From the NCBI RefSeq assembly GCF_029714405.1, contig NZ_CP121650.1, positions 8,065,001 to 8,129,000 of the forward strand: a stretch of DNA of 64,000 bases, in the 5' to 3' direction. Source of the DNA: Bradyrhizobium sp. CB82. GTDB taxonomy: Bacteria; Pseudomonadota; Alphaproteobacteria; Rhizobiales; Xanthobacteraceae. Both the position numbers and the translations under genes were made by a program. Numbering within the stretch: the stretch's first letter is position 1; each line of letters begins with the position of its first letter. The notes under the pieces were generated by a model. The model was not told the origin of the DNA. It worked only from the letters and a program-made list of their open reading frames with translations, and did not search any database. Below, piece after piece: positions 38,650-47,493 of the stretch.

Positions 38650-39510
38650 CAAGTGGACGAGGAAAGGCAATTCCGCTCAGAGCCTTGCAAAGCTGCAGTA
38701 ATGTGGCTGATCGGCGGCCAGGCTCCCGGTCATAGGACGATCGCCGATTTCCGGAAAGGTGCGGCGATCCGGAATGTTTGTGCGAAGTTCGTTGCACTAT
38801 GCCAGGAAATGGGCCTATTGCAGACTCCAACTCTCGATTGACGTCAGCAAGTTCAAGGCGGTGAACAACCGCGACCGTAATTTCATGCAAGCCAAGATGG
38901 CGAGGGGCGGATGGCGCAGGTCGAGGAAAGCGTCGGTCGATATCAACTCGATAGCGCCGATCAGCAGGAGCCATCAGAAGCGATCAGCATCAGGACGAGG
39001 ATCAAGGAAAAGAGTGCTCGGCTGAAGCAGGAGATGAGCCGCCTGGAAGTGCTTGATGCGCAGATGCCAACACGCCCGATCAACAGATATCCCTCACCGA
39101 TCCGGACGCCCGTTGGGTGGCCACCAGCGGACGCGGATCGGGTATCCTCGGCTACAATGTCCAGGCCGCGGCCGACACCGAACACCATCCGATTGTTACG
39201 CAAGAGGTCATAAACGTCGGCAACGACCGTGGGCAGCTTGCTCTGACCTCGAAGCAAGCCAAAGAAGTGCTCGAAGTGGACAAACTCGAGGCGGTCGCCC
39301 GGTGGCTACCTCGACGGAGGGGAGATATTAGCCTGCGAAGAGGCTGGCGTTGCAGTCACCTTGCTCAAGCCCATAACGTCGAGCGGCCAAGGCGGAGGGC
39401 CGGTGTTCGGCAAGCAGGATCTCGCCTACCTGCCTGATTATGACGCGGGTGATGAACATCGTCGGCAAACCGAGCCTGATTGCAGCCATCCGCGGCGCCT
39501 GAAGGGCGGA
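38650..39510 (+). pseudogene. IS1182-family transposase remnant
   Basis: Successive fragments in shifting frames match an IS1182-type transposase: HRTIADFRKGAAIRN, then DVSKFKAVNNRDRNF in the catalytic region, MAQVEESVGRYQLD, TSGRGSGILGYNVQAAADTE, FGKQDLAYLP, and a C-terminal LTRVMNIVG-like piece (MTRVMNIVGKPSLIAAIR). At least four frameshifts or deletions break it. It separates nodPQ from the trpE(G) region. Nothing else is seen in 38220-38650. Confidence 0.75.
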
Positions 39511-39830
39511 AAGTGCGTTCAAAAGCGCAATACTGCGTCGCGCCGCCCACTTTGGCCGGACATTGGACGACCCGACACGAGAACATCAGCCCCCTGCAAT
39601 GACCGCGACCACCGCCGCGTGCGGACCTATCCGTTGCACACAACCAAGTCCGAACAAAGACACTGCGGTCGTAGGTCTGGCAGCGGTTGCTCGCTTTAAG
39701 CCCGAGATTTGAAGACTGTGGCAGGGTGTTTACAGAAAGGGACTCGGTCGGGCTGGATGAGGCCAGAAACTTTCCTTTGGCGGCGGGTCGCCCTTCGAGC
39801 CGGCCCGCAGTGAGTCTTCGCCGATGCGCT

Positions 39831-40040
39831 ATGTTATATGAAAAATGGATCTTGCGCCCCACGCCTGCCGTTGAGATCACCAAGAACACGAGCGGTCAGG
39901 CCGGCCGTGCGGCCATTACCGAACTGATTGCGGTTGAGGAGACGTACGACGGCGTGATGGAGAACTAAGTCGAGCTCGAAGAGCCCCTCCACAACCTTGG
40001 CATCGGGACCCCTCCGTTTGTGGAATATCATTACGACTGA
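39831..40040 (+). pseudogene. Small unidentified frame interrupted by one stop
   Basis: From ATG 39831 a frame (MLYEKWILRPTPAVEITKN) runs 45 codons to TAA at 39966-39968 and then continues in the same frame with EEPLHNLGIGTPPFVEYHYD to TGA at 40038-40040. The composition on both sides of the stop looks protein-like, suggesting one nonsense change in a former gene. I do not recognise the family. Confidence 0.25.
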
Positions 40041-40351
40041 TTAATAGCTTGAAGGTGACGCGACGTCAGTTTGTAGGATCATCAGCATCCAGATCTGCGT
40101 TAACAGTTACTCGCGTTGTTCACAGCATTTAGCTTTCTCCTCCCAATCGATAACCTTGCGGCCAGGGCGACCCGGCAGATTGCGACGCTCGATCGGAACT
40201 TGGATGGCGCATCGCGTGGGGTGCACAACCGAAAACGAGTCCAGATGCACGCTACGAGGCGGCCGCATCACAGAGAGAGGCGCGTACCAGGTGCGGCGGC
40301 CCATTCGCTTCTCGTGCGGCGTTTCCTGAACAATTTTTGGTCGAGGATCTC

Positions 40352-42517
40352 ATGAACAGAACAGTCTTCTCCGTGCCGGAGCGCAGTGAATTTACCACCC
40401 ATCGCGGGTTGTTCATTACACGCAACGCACAGCATTACTGCGGCCCGGCGGACCGGCTGGATGAACTGACGGAGCTCTTAGACCGCCGCCGCGGCGTGGT
40501 GCTGTCGTCGGGCACCACCGTGCCCGGCCGCTACGAGAGTTTCGACCTCGGCTTCTCCGACCCGCCGCTCAAGCTGGAAACCGTCGGCGTCAATTTCAAG
40601 CTCGAAGCGCTGAACCAGCGCGGGCAGGTGCTGATCGCCTTCCTCGCCGACGTCCTGCGCGAGCCCTGCGTGGTGATCTCCGAGAAGACGGCCTCGTACC
40701 TTGCCGGCCACATCATCCGCGGCGATGCGCCGGTCGAGGAAGATCAGCGCACCCGGCGTGCCAGCGTGATGTCGCTGGTGCGCGATCTCGTCGCCGCCTT
40801 TTCCGCCAATGACGACGGCCTGCTCGGCCTGTTCGGGGCCTTCGCCTATGACCTCGTCTTCCAGATCGAGGATCTCGTCCAGAAGCGCCCGCGCGAAAAG
40901 GACCAGCGCGACATCGTGCTCTATGTGCCCGATCGCCTGCTCGCCTACGACCGCGCCACCGGCCGCGGCGTGGTGCTGAGCTACGACTTCACCTGGAAGG
41001 GCCTGTCGACCGAGGGCCTGCCGCGCGAGACCGCGGACAGCCCGTACCTCAAGACGCCGCGGCAGGGCTTTGCCGATCACGCGCCAGGCGAATATCAGGC
41101 GACGGTGGAGACCGCGCGCGCCGCCTTTGCCTGCGGCGATCTCTTCGAAGCCGTGCCGGGGCAGCTGTTTGCCGAGCCCTGCGAGCGTTCGCCGGCGGAA
41201 GTGTTCCAGCGTCTTTGCGTCATCAACCCGTCGCCCTACGGCGCGCTGATGAATCTTGGCGACGGCGAATTCCTGGTGTCGGCCTCGCCCGAGATGTTCG
41301 TGCGTTCCGACGGCAGGCGCGTCGAGACCTGCCCGATCTCGGGCACGATCGCACGCGGCACGGATGCGATCGGCGATGCCGAGCAGATCCGCCAGCTCCT
41401 GAACTCGGAGAAGGACGAGTTCGAGCTCAACATGTGCACCGACGTCGACCGCAACGACAAGGCGCGCGTCTGCGTTCCCGGCACCATCAAGGTGCTGGCG
41501 CGGCGGCAGATCGAGACCTATTCAAAACTCTTCCATACCGTGGACCACGTCGAAGGCATGTTGCGTCCCGGCTTCGACGCGCTCGACGCGTTCCTCACCC
41601 ATGCCTGGGCCGTCACCGTCACCGGCGCGCCAAAGCTCTGGGCGATGCAGTTCGTCGAGGATCACGAGCGCTCGCCGCGCCGCTGGTATGCGGGCGCGAT
41701 CGGGGCGGTGAATTTCGACGGCAGCATCAACACTGGCCTGACCATCCGCACCATCCGCATGAAGGACGGGCTCGCCGAGGTTCGCGTCGGCGCGACCTGC
41801 CTGTTCGACTCCGATCCGGCCGCGGAAGACCGCGAGTGCCAGGTGAAGGCGGCGGCGCTGTTCCAGGCGCTGCGCGGCGATCCGCCGAAGCCGCTGTCGA
41901 CCTTCGCGCCCGATGCGACCGGCTCGGGCAAGCACGTGCTGCTGATCGACCACGACGACAGTTTCGTGCACATGCTCGCCGACTACTTCCGCCAGGTCGG
42001 CGCCAGCGTCACCGTGGTCCGCTATGTGCATGCGCTTGACATGCTCAAGCAGAGGACGTGGGATTTGCTGGTGCTGTCGCCCGGACCGGGCCGTCCCGAA
42101 GACTTCGGGATCAAAAAGACCATCGACGCGGCGCTTGCGAAGAAGCTGCCGGTGTTTGGCGTCTGCCTCGGCGTGCAGGCGATCGGCGAGTACTTCGGCG
42201 GCCGGCTCCGCCAACTTCCACAGCCCGCACATGGCCGGCCCTCCCGTATTCAGGTGCGGGGCGGCCGGTTGATGCAAAGCATGCCGAGCGAGATCGTAAT
42301 TGGCCGCTATCATTCTCTTTACCTCGAAGGCGATAGCATGCCCGAGGCACTTACGGTCACGGCCAGCACAGAAGATGGCATGCCCATGGCAGTCGAGCAC
42401 AAGAGTTTGCCGGTCGGCGGAGTCCAGTTCCACCCGGAATCTTTGATGTCGCTGGGCGACGAGGTGGGCCAGCGGATGGTCGAAAATGCGTTTCGGCTGA
42501 GTGAGGCGGTCTATTGA
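40352..42517 (+). CDS. trpE(G): Fused anthranilate synthase, components I and II
   Basis: A 721-residue fusion typical of rhizobia, converting chorismate and glutamine to anthranilate, the first step of tryptophan synthesis. The TrpE half has CPISGTIARGTD, CTDVDRNDKARVC and GAPKLWAMQF. After a short linker the TrpG half starts near VLLIDHDDSF and has the glutaminase Cys in GVCLGVQAIGEYFGG and His-Glu in GGVQFHPESL. The ATG at 40352 has GAGG six bases upstream; an in-frame GTG at 40337 is weaker. The gene is strikingly GC-rich compared with its neighbours, except for roughly the last 280 bp. The region upstream (40041-40351) should hold the promoter or attenuator; none was resolved. Confidence 0.95.
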   Translation: MNRTVFSVPERSEFTTHRGLFITRNAQHYCGPADRLDELTELLDRRRGVVLSSGTTVPGRYESFDLGFSDPPLKLETVGVNFKLEALNQRGQVLIAFLADVLREPCVVISEKTASYLAGHIIRGDAPVEEDQRTRRASVMSLVRDLVAAFSANDDGLLGLFGAFAYDLVFQIEDLVQKRPREKDQRDIVLYVPDRLLAYDRATGRGVVLSYDFTWKGLSTEGLPRETADSPYLKTPRQGFADHAPGEYQATVETARAAFACGDLFEAVPGQLFAEPCERSPAEVFQRLCVINPSPYGALMNLGDGEFLVSASPEMFVRSDGRRVETCPISGTIARGTDAIGDAEQIRQLLNSEKDEFELNMCTDVDRNDKARVCVPGTIKVLARRQIETYSKLFHTVDHVEGMLRPGFDALDAFLTHAWAVTVTGAPKLWAMQFVEDHERSPRRWYAGAIGAVNFDGSINTGLTIRTIRMKDGLAEVRVGATCLFDSDPAAEDRECQVKAAALFQALRGDPPKPLSTFAPDATGSGKHVLLIDHDDSFVHMLADYFRQVGASVTVVRYVHALDMLKQRTWDLLVLSPGPGRPEDFGIKKTIDAALAKKLPVFGVCLGVQAIGEYFGGRLRQLPQPAHGRPSRIQVRGGRLMQSMPSEIVIGRYHSLYLEGDSMPEALTVTASTEDGMPMAVEHKSLPVGGVQFHPESLMSLGDEVGQRMVENAFRLSEAVY

Positions 42518-43197
42518 GCATGAGTGCCTACCACCGGTTCGCATTCCGTACGCTTCCCCGTAATCTAGAAATCCTAATTCTCATCGGCGCTTACTGCGAT
42601 TTTACGGTGAATCATCGTCGTGCCCAACCTTGTTGATCGCGCGAAGCTATGTCGTTGTGCCACTCGAATCCTTCTTGATCTTTCGCGTCGGCCAAATCAA
42701 ACCAAGGCCCGTGGCATAGCTGGCTAACGACTGCGGCTCCCAATCGTGGCCTTCGGGCTTCTCGTGGCCGCGTGCCCAACATCGCAGCCGCGGGCCCGAA
42801 AGCTGAACGCGCCATAGGTCCTTTCCCGGTTTTCTGCTCGTCGACCTCCTACAAAGAGCGCACCAACAGGATCGCCGATCTTGCAACACTCACGCCGCAG
42901 AAGATTGCCCGGCTTGGTTCGCGGTGTCGCCACGAAGTGGAAACGGGATCATATAAACGTTCTGGGCGCTTTCGTTGTTTGTTACCTCGTCAGCAATAAG
43001 CAAGTGCCAGCCTAGTTCCATCGGGCGTGTGGGCGTCACAAGCTTGATCGCGCCAATAAGGGACGATCTTCCAGGTGACCGTCTCGTTGTTTTATCAAAC
43101 CGGTGCGCGGCTTTCTCTCTCTAGGGGGGACACGCGCGACAAAAGGAGCACCTCACGTCGTTTTAGCCTGCCATGAAGCTGCCCCATGCGCACGAGC
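42518..43197. other. Intergenic region, nothing recognised
   Basis: About 680 bp between the convergent trpE(G) and acetyltransferase genes. Minus-strand frames around 42612-42933 are uninterrupted for 60-80 codons but show no motif and no ribosome binding site. No clear hairpin terminator was spotted. Confidence 0.35.
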
Positions 43198-43752
43198 TCA
43201 CTTGGCCAAGTGGAGAGCTCCAGCCTCGTCTGCCAGCCGCTTCTCGTAGAAGATCACTGCATATCCGTGCAGTGTCCCTTCCCTGCGGCGAACATAGTCC
43301 GCAGTCTCATAAAGCCTTTGAGCACCTAGTTGGATCTTTGTCGTGTCCAGCATGATCCGCTTGAACCCCGCAGCAACGGCCCTCGATTCGAGTTCACGAA
43401 GAAGTCTCCTTCCAAACCCTCGTCTTCGAAAGGCCGGATCGACGCGCATGCGCTTTAGCTGTGCGACATCAGCATCGACAGGCTTCAATCCTCCCATTGC
43501 GACGAGTTGAGAACCAATATGGGCAAGTAAGAAGTCACCGCCCGGCTTAATGTATGTTTCGCAGATGTTGCGCAAGTCATCTTCCCACGTCCCTTCCGGG
43601 CCGCGCACGCCACCATCCACCGATGCGGCTCTATGCAGACGCCATACATCATTGGCATCACCTAGCTCGAACCGACGAAAGATCAGCTCGCCTTGAGGCA
43701 TCGATATCGGCTGCCGACTGGCCCAGGGGGCCTCCGCCTCTCCCGTCATCAT
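43198..43752 (-). CDS. GNAT-family N-acetyltransferase
   Basis: A 184-residue acetyltransferase using acetyl-CoA. The fold's signature is visible: LKRMRVDPAFRRRGFGRRLL contains the pyrophosphate-binding RRxGxGxxL loop, followed by AVAAGFKRIMLDTTKIQLGAQRLYETADYV. GGAG lies ahead of the chosen ATG at 43752; a longer frame would run into the preceding gene. It begins 31 bp after the PrnB/IDO-like gene stops, so it is the third gene of a radical SAM operon and may acetylate that pathway's product, either to finish it or to protect the cell. Confidence 0.9.
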   Translation of the reverse strand: MMTGEAEAPWASRQPISMPQGELIFRRFELGDANDVWRLHRAASVDGGVRGPEGTWEDDLRNICETYIKPGGDFLLAHIGSQLVAMGGLKPVDADVAQLKRMRVDPAFRRRGFGRRLLRELESRAVAAGFKRIMLDTTKIQLGAQRLYETADYVRRREGTLHGYAVIFYEKRLADEAGALHLAK

Positions 43753-43783
43753 CTTTTCTCCTACGCAAATGGGACCCTCATGC

Positions 43784-44974
43784 TTACTGACGCGCCGTCG
43801 GCAACAGTCTCTGCAAAAGGACAGCGTCGATACTTTCCGATGCCTCAACTCCGACAAGCGGTCGACCGGGCTCAACCGTATACTTCAACGCCGTACTATG
43901 GTGCATCAGGGTAAACCGATCCAGCGCACGAACACAGGAGGCCCGCAGCATCCGGATTTCACTATTACCGTGTTCTATGACGGGCGAAATGGTCGCAGAT
44001 CGAGGGAAGTCCGCTTTTCCTTCCAGCCAATCCGGCTTGTGCCACGCGTCTTCTTTGTTCGGCGACAACCAGCGGAATACCTCATGGATGTACGCTTGCG
44101 GGTAGTATTCGGACAACCGATATACATCCGAAAAAAATTGCGGTTTCTGGAGGAAAAGCTCTTCGCCGATCAGCAGCACTGAGGCAGCCACAATACGGCC
44201 AGAGAATCTGCCGCTCGGGCCAAGCCTATCCTTGTAAGGGTTCTTTGCGTAAAACACGCGGAACTGGCCAAATAGATCCGGCGACATATGTTCGTGAAAG
44301 CGGGTCAGGACATGATTCGCTGTCTCAAGGTGCTTCATGCACAGCGCAAGACATTGATGGGCGTCAGCGTCAGCCACATCTCGCAACTCGAGTAGAGCGT
44401 CGATTGCTAACTGCAATTCGCTTTCGATGAGTTGGTGGCCCAAGCAAAAATCTCGTTCCTCCACCCCAGCCGCTCCAAGGCAGTAGACACGCGGATCGGT
44501 CTGCACCGGATTCGTAAGTATCATATCCTCATAGGAAAGGACCTCAATGCCAGGCTGCCGCTGGCGGGATAAGCGGGCAAGACGACTTAAGCCCTCCCCC
44601 ACCGTCAATTCGGCATCCCCGGGATGGAGGCCGGCAAACGCCGACATGTGATAAGCACAATTGGTGAGATATTGGATGTCTGTCTTGGCAACCTCGAAAT
44701 CGGCGTGCGGCAGCCCCCGCAACAGCGCATCATAGTCCGTGTCCGCTACAATCGCGCTAATACTGCGACCGAGCGCCCTAACCGTTTCATCCGGCCGCTC
44801 ACTGCTTCTGATCTGCGCTATATCGTGTGGCAGTTCATCGACGACAAAGTCGCTCAATCGCCCAAGCGGTCGTTTTCGTTGTCGACGATCAATGCGATCG
44901 GTCAAATGAGCAAACATGTCTTGCGCGCAGTTGTGCGGCGATCTTTGGGCAGGAGGGGAGATACTGGCGATCAT
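43784..44974 (-). CDS. PrnB/indoleamine-dioxygenase-like protein (tentative)
   Basis: A 396-residue, mostly helical protein. The stretch NPVQTDPRVYCLGAAGVEER, then a helix with HQLIESELQLAIDALLEL, MKHLETANHVLTRFHEHMSP, and the Gly-rich LGPSGRFSGRIVAA resemble in order and spacing the PrnB family (pyrrolnitrin synthesis) and the related haem-dependent indoleamine dioxygenases. The match is from memory and weak, so another haem or iron oxygenase fold is possible. It starts within ten bases of the radical SAM stop codon (GTG 44983 is an alternative), so the two are translationally coupled. If correct, it would act on tryptophan or a related ring. Confidence 0.45.
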   Translation of the reverse strand: MIASISPPAQRSPHNCAQDMFAHLTDRIDRRQRKRPLGRLSDFVVDELPHDIAQIRSSERPDETVRALGRSISAIVADTDYDALLRGLPHADFEVAKTDIQYLTNCAYHMSAFAGLHPGDAELTVGEGLSRLARLSRQRQPGIEVLSYEDMILTNPVQTDPRVYCLGAAGVEERDFCLGHQLIESELQLAIDALLELRDVADADAHQCLALCMKHLETANHVLTRFHEHMSPDLFGQFRVFYAKNPYKDRLGPSGRFSGRIVAASVLLIGEELFLQKPQFFSDVYRLSEYYPQAYIHEVFRWLSPNKEDAWHKPDWLEGKADFPRSATISPVIEHGNSEIRMLRASCVRALDRFTLMHHSTALKYTVEPGRPLVGVEASESIDAVLLQRLLPTARQ

Positions 44975-44983
44975 AGCGAGCAC

Positions 44984-46465
44984 TCACCGCCCCTGGCCGA
45001 AAATAGCTTGCATTTCCGCAGTCGCCCCGTATCGGGCGGCCGGTGAGTAGTCGTGCTTCTCGATAAGATCAGTTCGTTTATCTAAGATCCTGCTATCGGT
45101 CCGCGCGACGCGCTCAAGTACCTCGTTGGAGAAAAATTGCAGCGATACCGCTCCCGAATTGATAATGCCAGCGGTGGTTAACGTCAGCACGCCTTCAGAA
45201 ATACTGATGAGTCCCGCCTCAGTTAGTTTTTTGATCTCGCGACGAAAGTATTGTTCCATGGACACTCCAAATTCCCTCTCGAAGCGGGAGAGCGGCACTC
45301 CACTACTTCGCAACGCGAGCATCACCGTTCTGCGCATCAGATCGTCTTGCGTCAGGACGACACCCTTCCACACTGGCTTCCCGCCAGACTCAACCCTGTC
45401 TAAGTAGCGATCCAAATCTGCCTCGTTGTAGAATTGGCACTGACTCATGTAGCCAAACCCGCCGACCCCAAACGGGATTAGATTATTGTCGTTCCAAGAA
45501 TCGTATTTGCGACGCTGCTGAACAGAGTGCGGCTGCGACTTCTTTGTCCAATAGAAGATCGGGCCATGGCGATAGCCAAGTCTCGTGAGGATGTGCTCAG
45601 CCATGAAATGCATGATGATGCGCTCCTTCGCCCCAGCGAATTGGTAACGTCCTTTGCTCAAATGGCGAGCTACGGGGTCCGTGGATTTGAACAACAATGG
45701 GAAGATATTGAACTTCTCCACTCCCATATCCAAAAGACCGATGAGCGAGTCATACCAACTTCGCAGCGTTTGCTGCGGCAACCCATAGATAAGGTCTAGC
45801 GACAGATTCTGAACACCCAGCTTATTCAGCAATTCAACCAGTTGTCTCACCTCGTCCACACCGTGCCCGCGGTTCAATATTCGCAAAATATTCTGATCAA
45901 GACTTTGAACCCCCAGGACGAAGCGGTTTACGCCGTTTTTGAGTAGGGTGGATATGCGATCTACTGCGTCCACCTGCTTTCCAAGAGTGGGATGTAATTC
46001 GAAACTCACTTCGGACTTCGATAGATCAAAGCGCTGATTGATCATGTCAAATAGCGCTTTGAGTTGCGGATTGGTCAAGATAGAGGGGGTGCCACCTCCA
46101 AAGAAAGCTGTCTCAATAGACCTGCCGGCGAGCGCCGCGTCCGACCACCTCATTTCCTTGTCGAGAGCCGCCAGGTAACGCTCCACACGTCCGGAACGCG
46201 GATTGATTTCCTTGGCGAAGTGACAAAATGTGCAATACTGATTGCAGAAGGGGATGTGAAAGTAGAGGTCAATCGACGACGTAATCTCACCTAACAATTT
46301 TTCAGCATTGAGCTCGCCCATTGCTTTGAGAGGCGGATATGTGCCGACAAGATAATCGTTGTAGGTGTCAAGGTGCAGTTTTCGCGACCTCAGCATGTCG
46401 AGGTTAATGTCGTACGAACGGTCGATCGCGAACTCCAGGGCCTCGGAGTAGCTAGGCGCGAGCAT
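44984..46465 (-). CDS. Radical SAM protein, coproporphyrinogen III oxidase (HemN)-like
   Basis: A 493-residue radical SAM enzyme. The [4Fe-4S] ligands are Cys74, Cys78 and Cys81 in IPFCNQYCTFC; the SAM-contacting motif FFGGGTPSIL follows, then GVQSLDQNILRILNRGH and a C-terminal HemN-type winged-helix domain (PLSRFEREFGVSMEQYF). The N-terminal 60 residues differ from true HemN, which has a Tyr/Pro-rich approach to the cluster, so it may be a diverged oxidase, a HemW-like haem carrier, or a methylase/cyclase of a small-molecule pathway. AAGGAGT eight bases before the ATG is a strong ribosome binding site. It is the first gene of a sigma-54-driven operon. Confidence 0.85.
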   Translation of the reverse strand: MLAPSYSEALEFAIDRSYDINLDMLRSRKLHLDTYNDYLVGTYPPLKAMGELNAEKLLGEITSSIDLYFHIPFCNQYCTFCHFAKEINPRSGRVERYLAALDKEMRWSDAALAGRSIETAFFGGGTPSILTNPQLKALFDMINQRFDLSKSEVSFELHPTLGKQVDAVDRISTLLKNGVNRFVLGVQSLDQNILRILNRGHGVDEVRQLVELLNKLGVQNLSLDLIYGLPQQTLRSWYDSLIGLLDMGVEKFNIFPLLFKSTDPVARHLSKGRYQFAGAKERIIMHFMAEHILTRLGYRHGPIFYWTKKSQPHSVQQRRKYDSWNDNNLIPFGVGGFGYMSQCQFYNEADLDRYLDRVESGGKPVWKGVVLTQDDLMRRTVMLALRSSGVPLSRFEREFGVSMEQYFRREIKKLTEAGLISISEGVLTLTTAGIINSGAVSLQFFSNEVLERVARTDSRILDKRTDLIEKHDYSPAARYGATAEMQAIFGQGR

Positions 46466-46819
46466 TCTTTGGACTCCTTTTGCTTCCGTGTGACGGCAGA
46501 GCGCGACGACACATAAGTGTCAGAGGGGTGACTTTCTGTTTTGGGTCGATGATGAGCCGCGCAATTCGAGTAGCGGGGATTCTCGGCCCCGCTCCACGCT
46601 GATCACATCCTGCGTTGCCATCTTCTTCGCGGGCACCTAGGTGACGGTCGTAGTTAAGCAGGGATAACGACAGCAGCACCCGCATGGCGCAGCGCCTCCC
46701 AGACCGATCACGCTCACGGGGCAGCATCCATCGCATTGATTTGCGACTAATCGAGCACACGCATTTCAAAACCTGGACACCGAGACCACCACGTGTTGCG
46801 AAACTTCCTATTCGTGTCC
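46466..46819 (-). other. Long leader of the radical SAM operon
   Basis: The transcript from the sigma-54 promoter at 46820-46835 would carry some 340 nt before the first gene. A 105-codon frame beginning at 46769 has no recognisable motif and overlaps the start of the next gene; it may be chance. The leader could hold a small gene, an RNA control element or simply untranslated sequence. Confidence 0.3.
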
Positions 46820-46936
46820 AGCAATTGGCGTGCCATCAAAGACAGCCCGCGTGTCTTGCTAGAAGATGAGCAAATACCATCTGCCTAGGCTCTGCAGCGC
46901 GACCAACTTAGCGTGTAAGCGTTCGGTTCTGGACAC
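46773..46936. repeat. Three CTGGACAC motifs around the sigma-54 promoter
   Basis: CTGGACAC occurs at 46773-46780 and 46929-46936, and inverted (GTGTCCAG) at 46814-46821, overlapping the -12 element. A related GGACA follows at 46951-46955. Their clustering suggests a regulator binding site, but no known protein is matched. Confidence 0.4.
46820..46835 (-). promoter_or_regulatory. Sigma-54 (-24/-12) promoter facing the radical SAM operon
   Basis: On the minus strand the sequence is TGGCACGCCAATTGCT, matching TGGCAC-N5-TTGCW exactly. It points to the radical SAM, PrnB-like and GNAT genes. No TGT-N10-ACA NifA site was found up to 47425, so the activator is open. Confidence 0.7.
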
Positions 46937-47425
46937 AAGCGTCCAAAACCGGACATGGCTGAACACGACGGCACTAAAGGTTTTGACCGATGATGGTCTC
47001 TTCCAACCCGGGCTCGGGCGCCTGCTCGAGAATGAATCTACAACAGCCGAGCTTACGACCCTGAGCACTCTCCTTTTGTAGGCGATTTTCTCCGCTCCGC
47101 TCCATGGCAAGAAGCTGAAGTTACGTTTCATCCGGCGTTGGCAAATGGAGAACCGCCACCGCCGTCCGTTGACGCTTGTCTTTCGCTGTGCGTGCGCTGT
47201 GCAAGATCACCTCGTGCCGCCACACCGCGATCACGCTCGCCGAATGCGGCGTCGACAAAGGACGATTTGCAGGAAACTTGGTAGAATAGCTGCGCTTGAT
47301 GAACGTAACTCATTTCTTGCACGTCTTGTCAGTCTCCCTCCCCTCGCCTCGGCAAGCTAATGAAAGGGCGGGCAGAATCACCCAGCCGCGGTCCTGGGTA
47401 CAGACTCAGCAGTCTTGAGAACGAA

Positions 47426-47441
47426 TGGCACATAGCTTGCT
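47426..47441 (+). promoter_or_regulatory. Sigma-54 (-24/-12) promoter for the peroxiredoxin gene
   Basis: TGGCACATAGCTTGCT matches TGGCAC-N5-TTGCW exactly and ends 52 bp before the peroxiredoxin ATG. It is divergent from the promoter at 46820. A NifA-type TGT-N10-ACA upstream element was looked for and not seen. Confidence 0.75.
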
Positions 47442-47493
47442 TCGCTGATGTCCGAATTGTCCCCTTCACCCGAGTAAAGTACGTGAGAACAGA

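Noticed and set aside
40478..42544. Long minus-strand open frames of 200 and 340 codons opposite trpE(G)
   Set aside because: They are opposite-strand shadows produced by the GC-rich codon use of trpE(G); no family motifs or ribosome binding sites.
43006..43020. A GCAA...GTGCCA stretch resembling a minus-strand sigma-54 promoter
   Set aside because: The spacing between the two elements is seven rather than five bases, and no gene follows in that direction before trpE(G).
47207..47425. NifA upstream site (TGT-N10-ACA) for the peroxiredoxin promoter
   Set aside because: Every TGT between 46801 and 47425 was checked and none is followed by ACA at the right distance.
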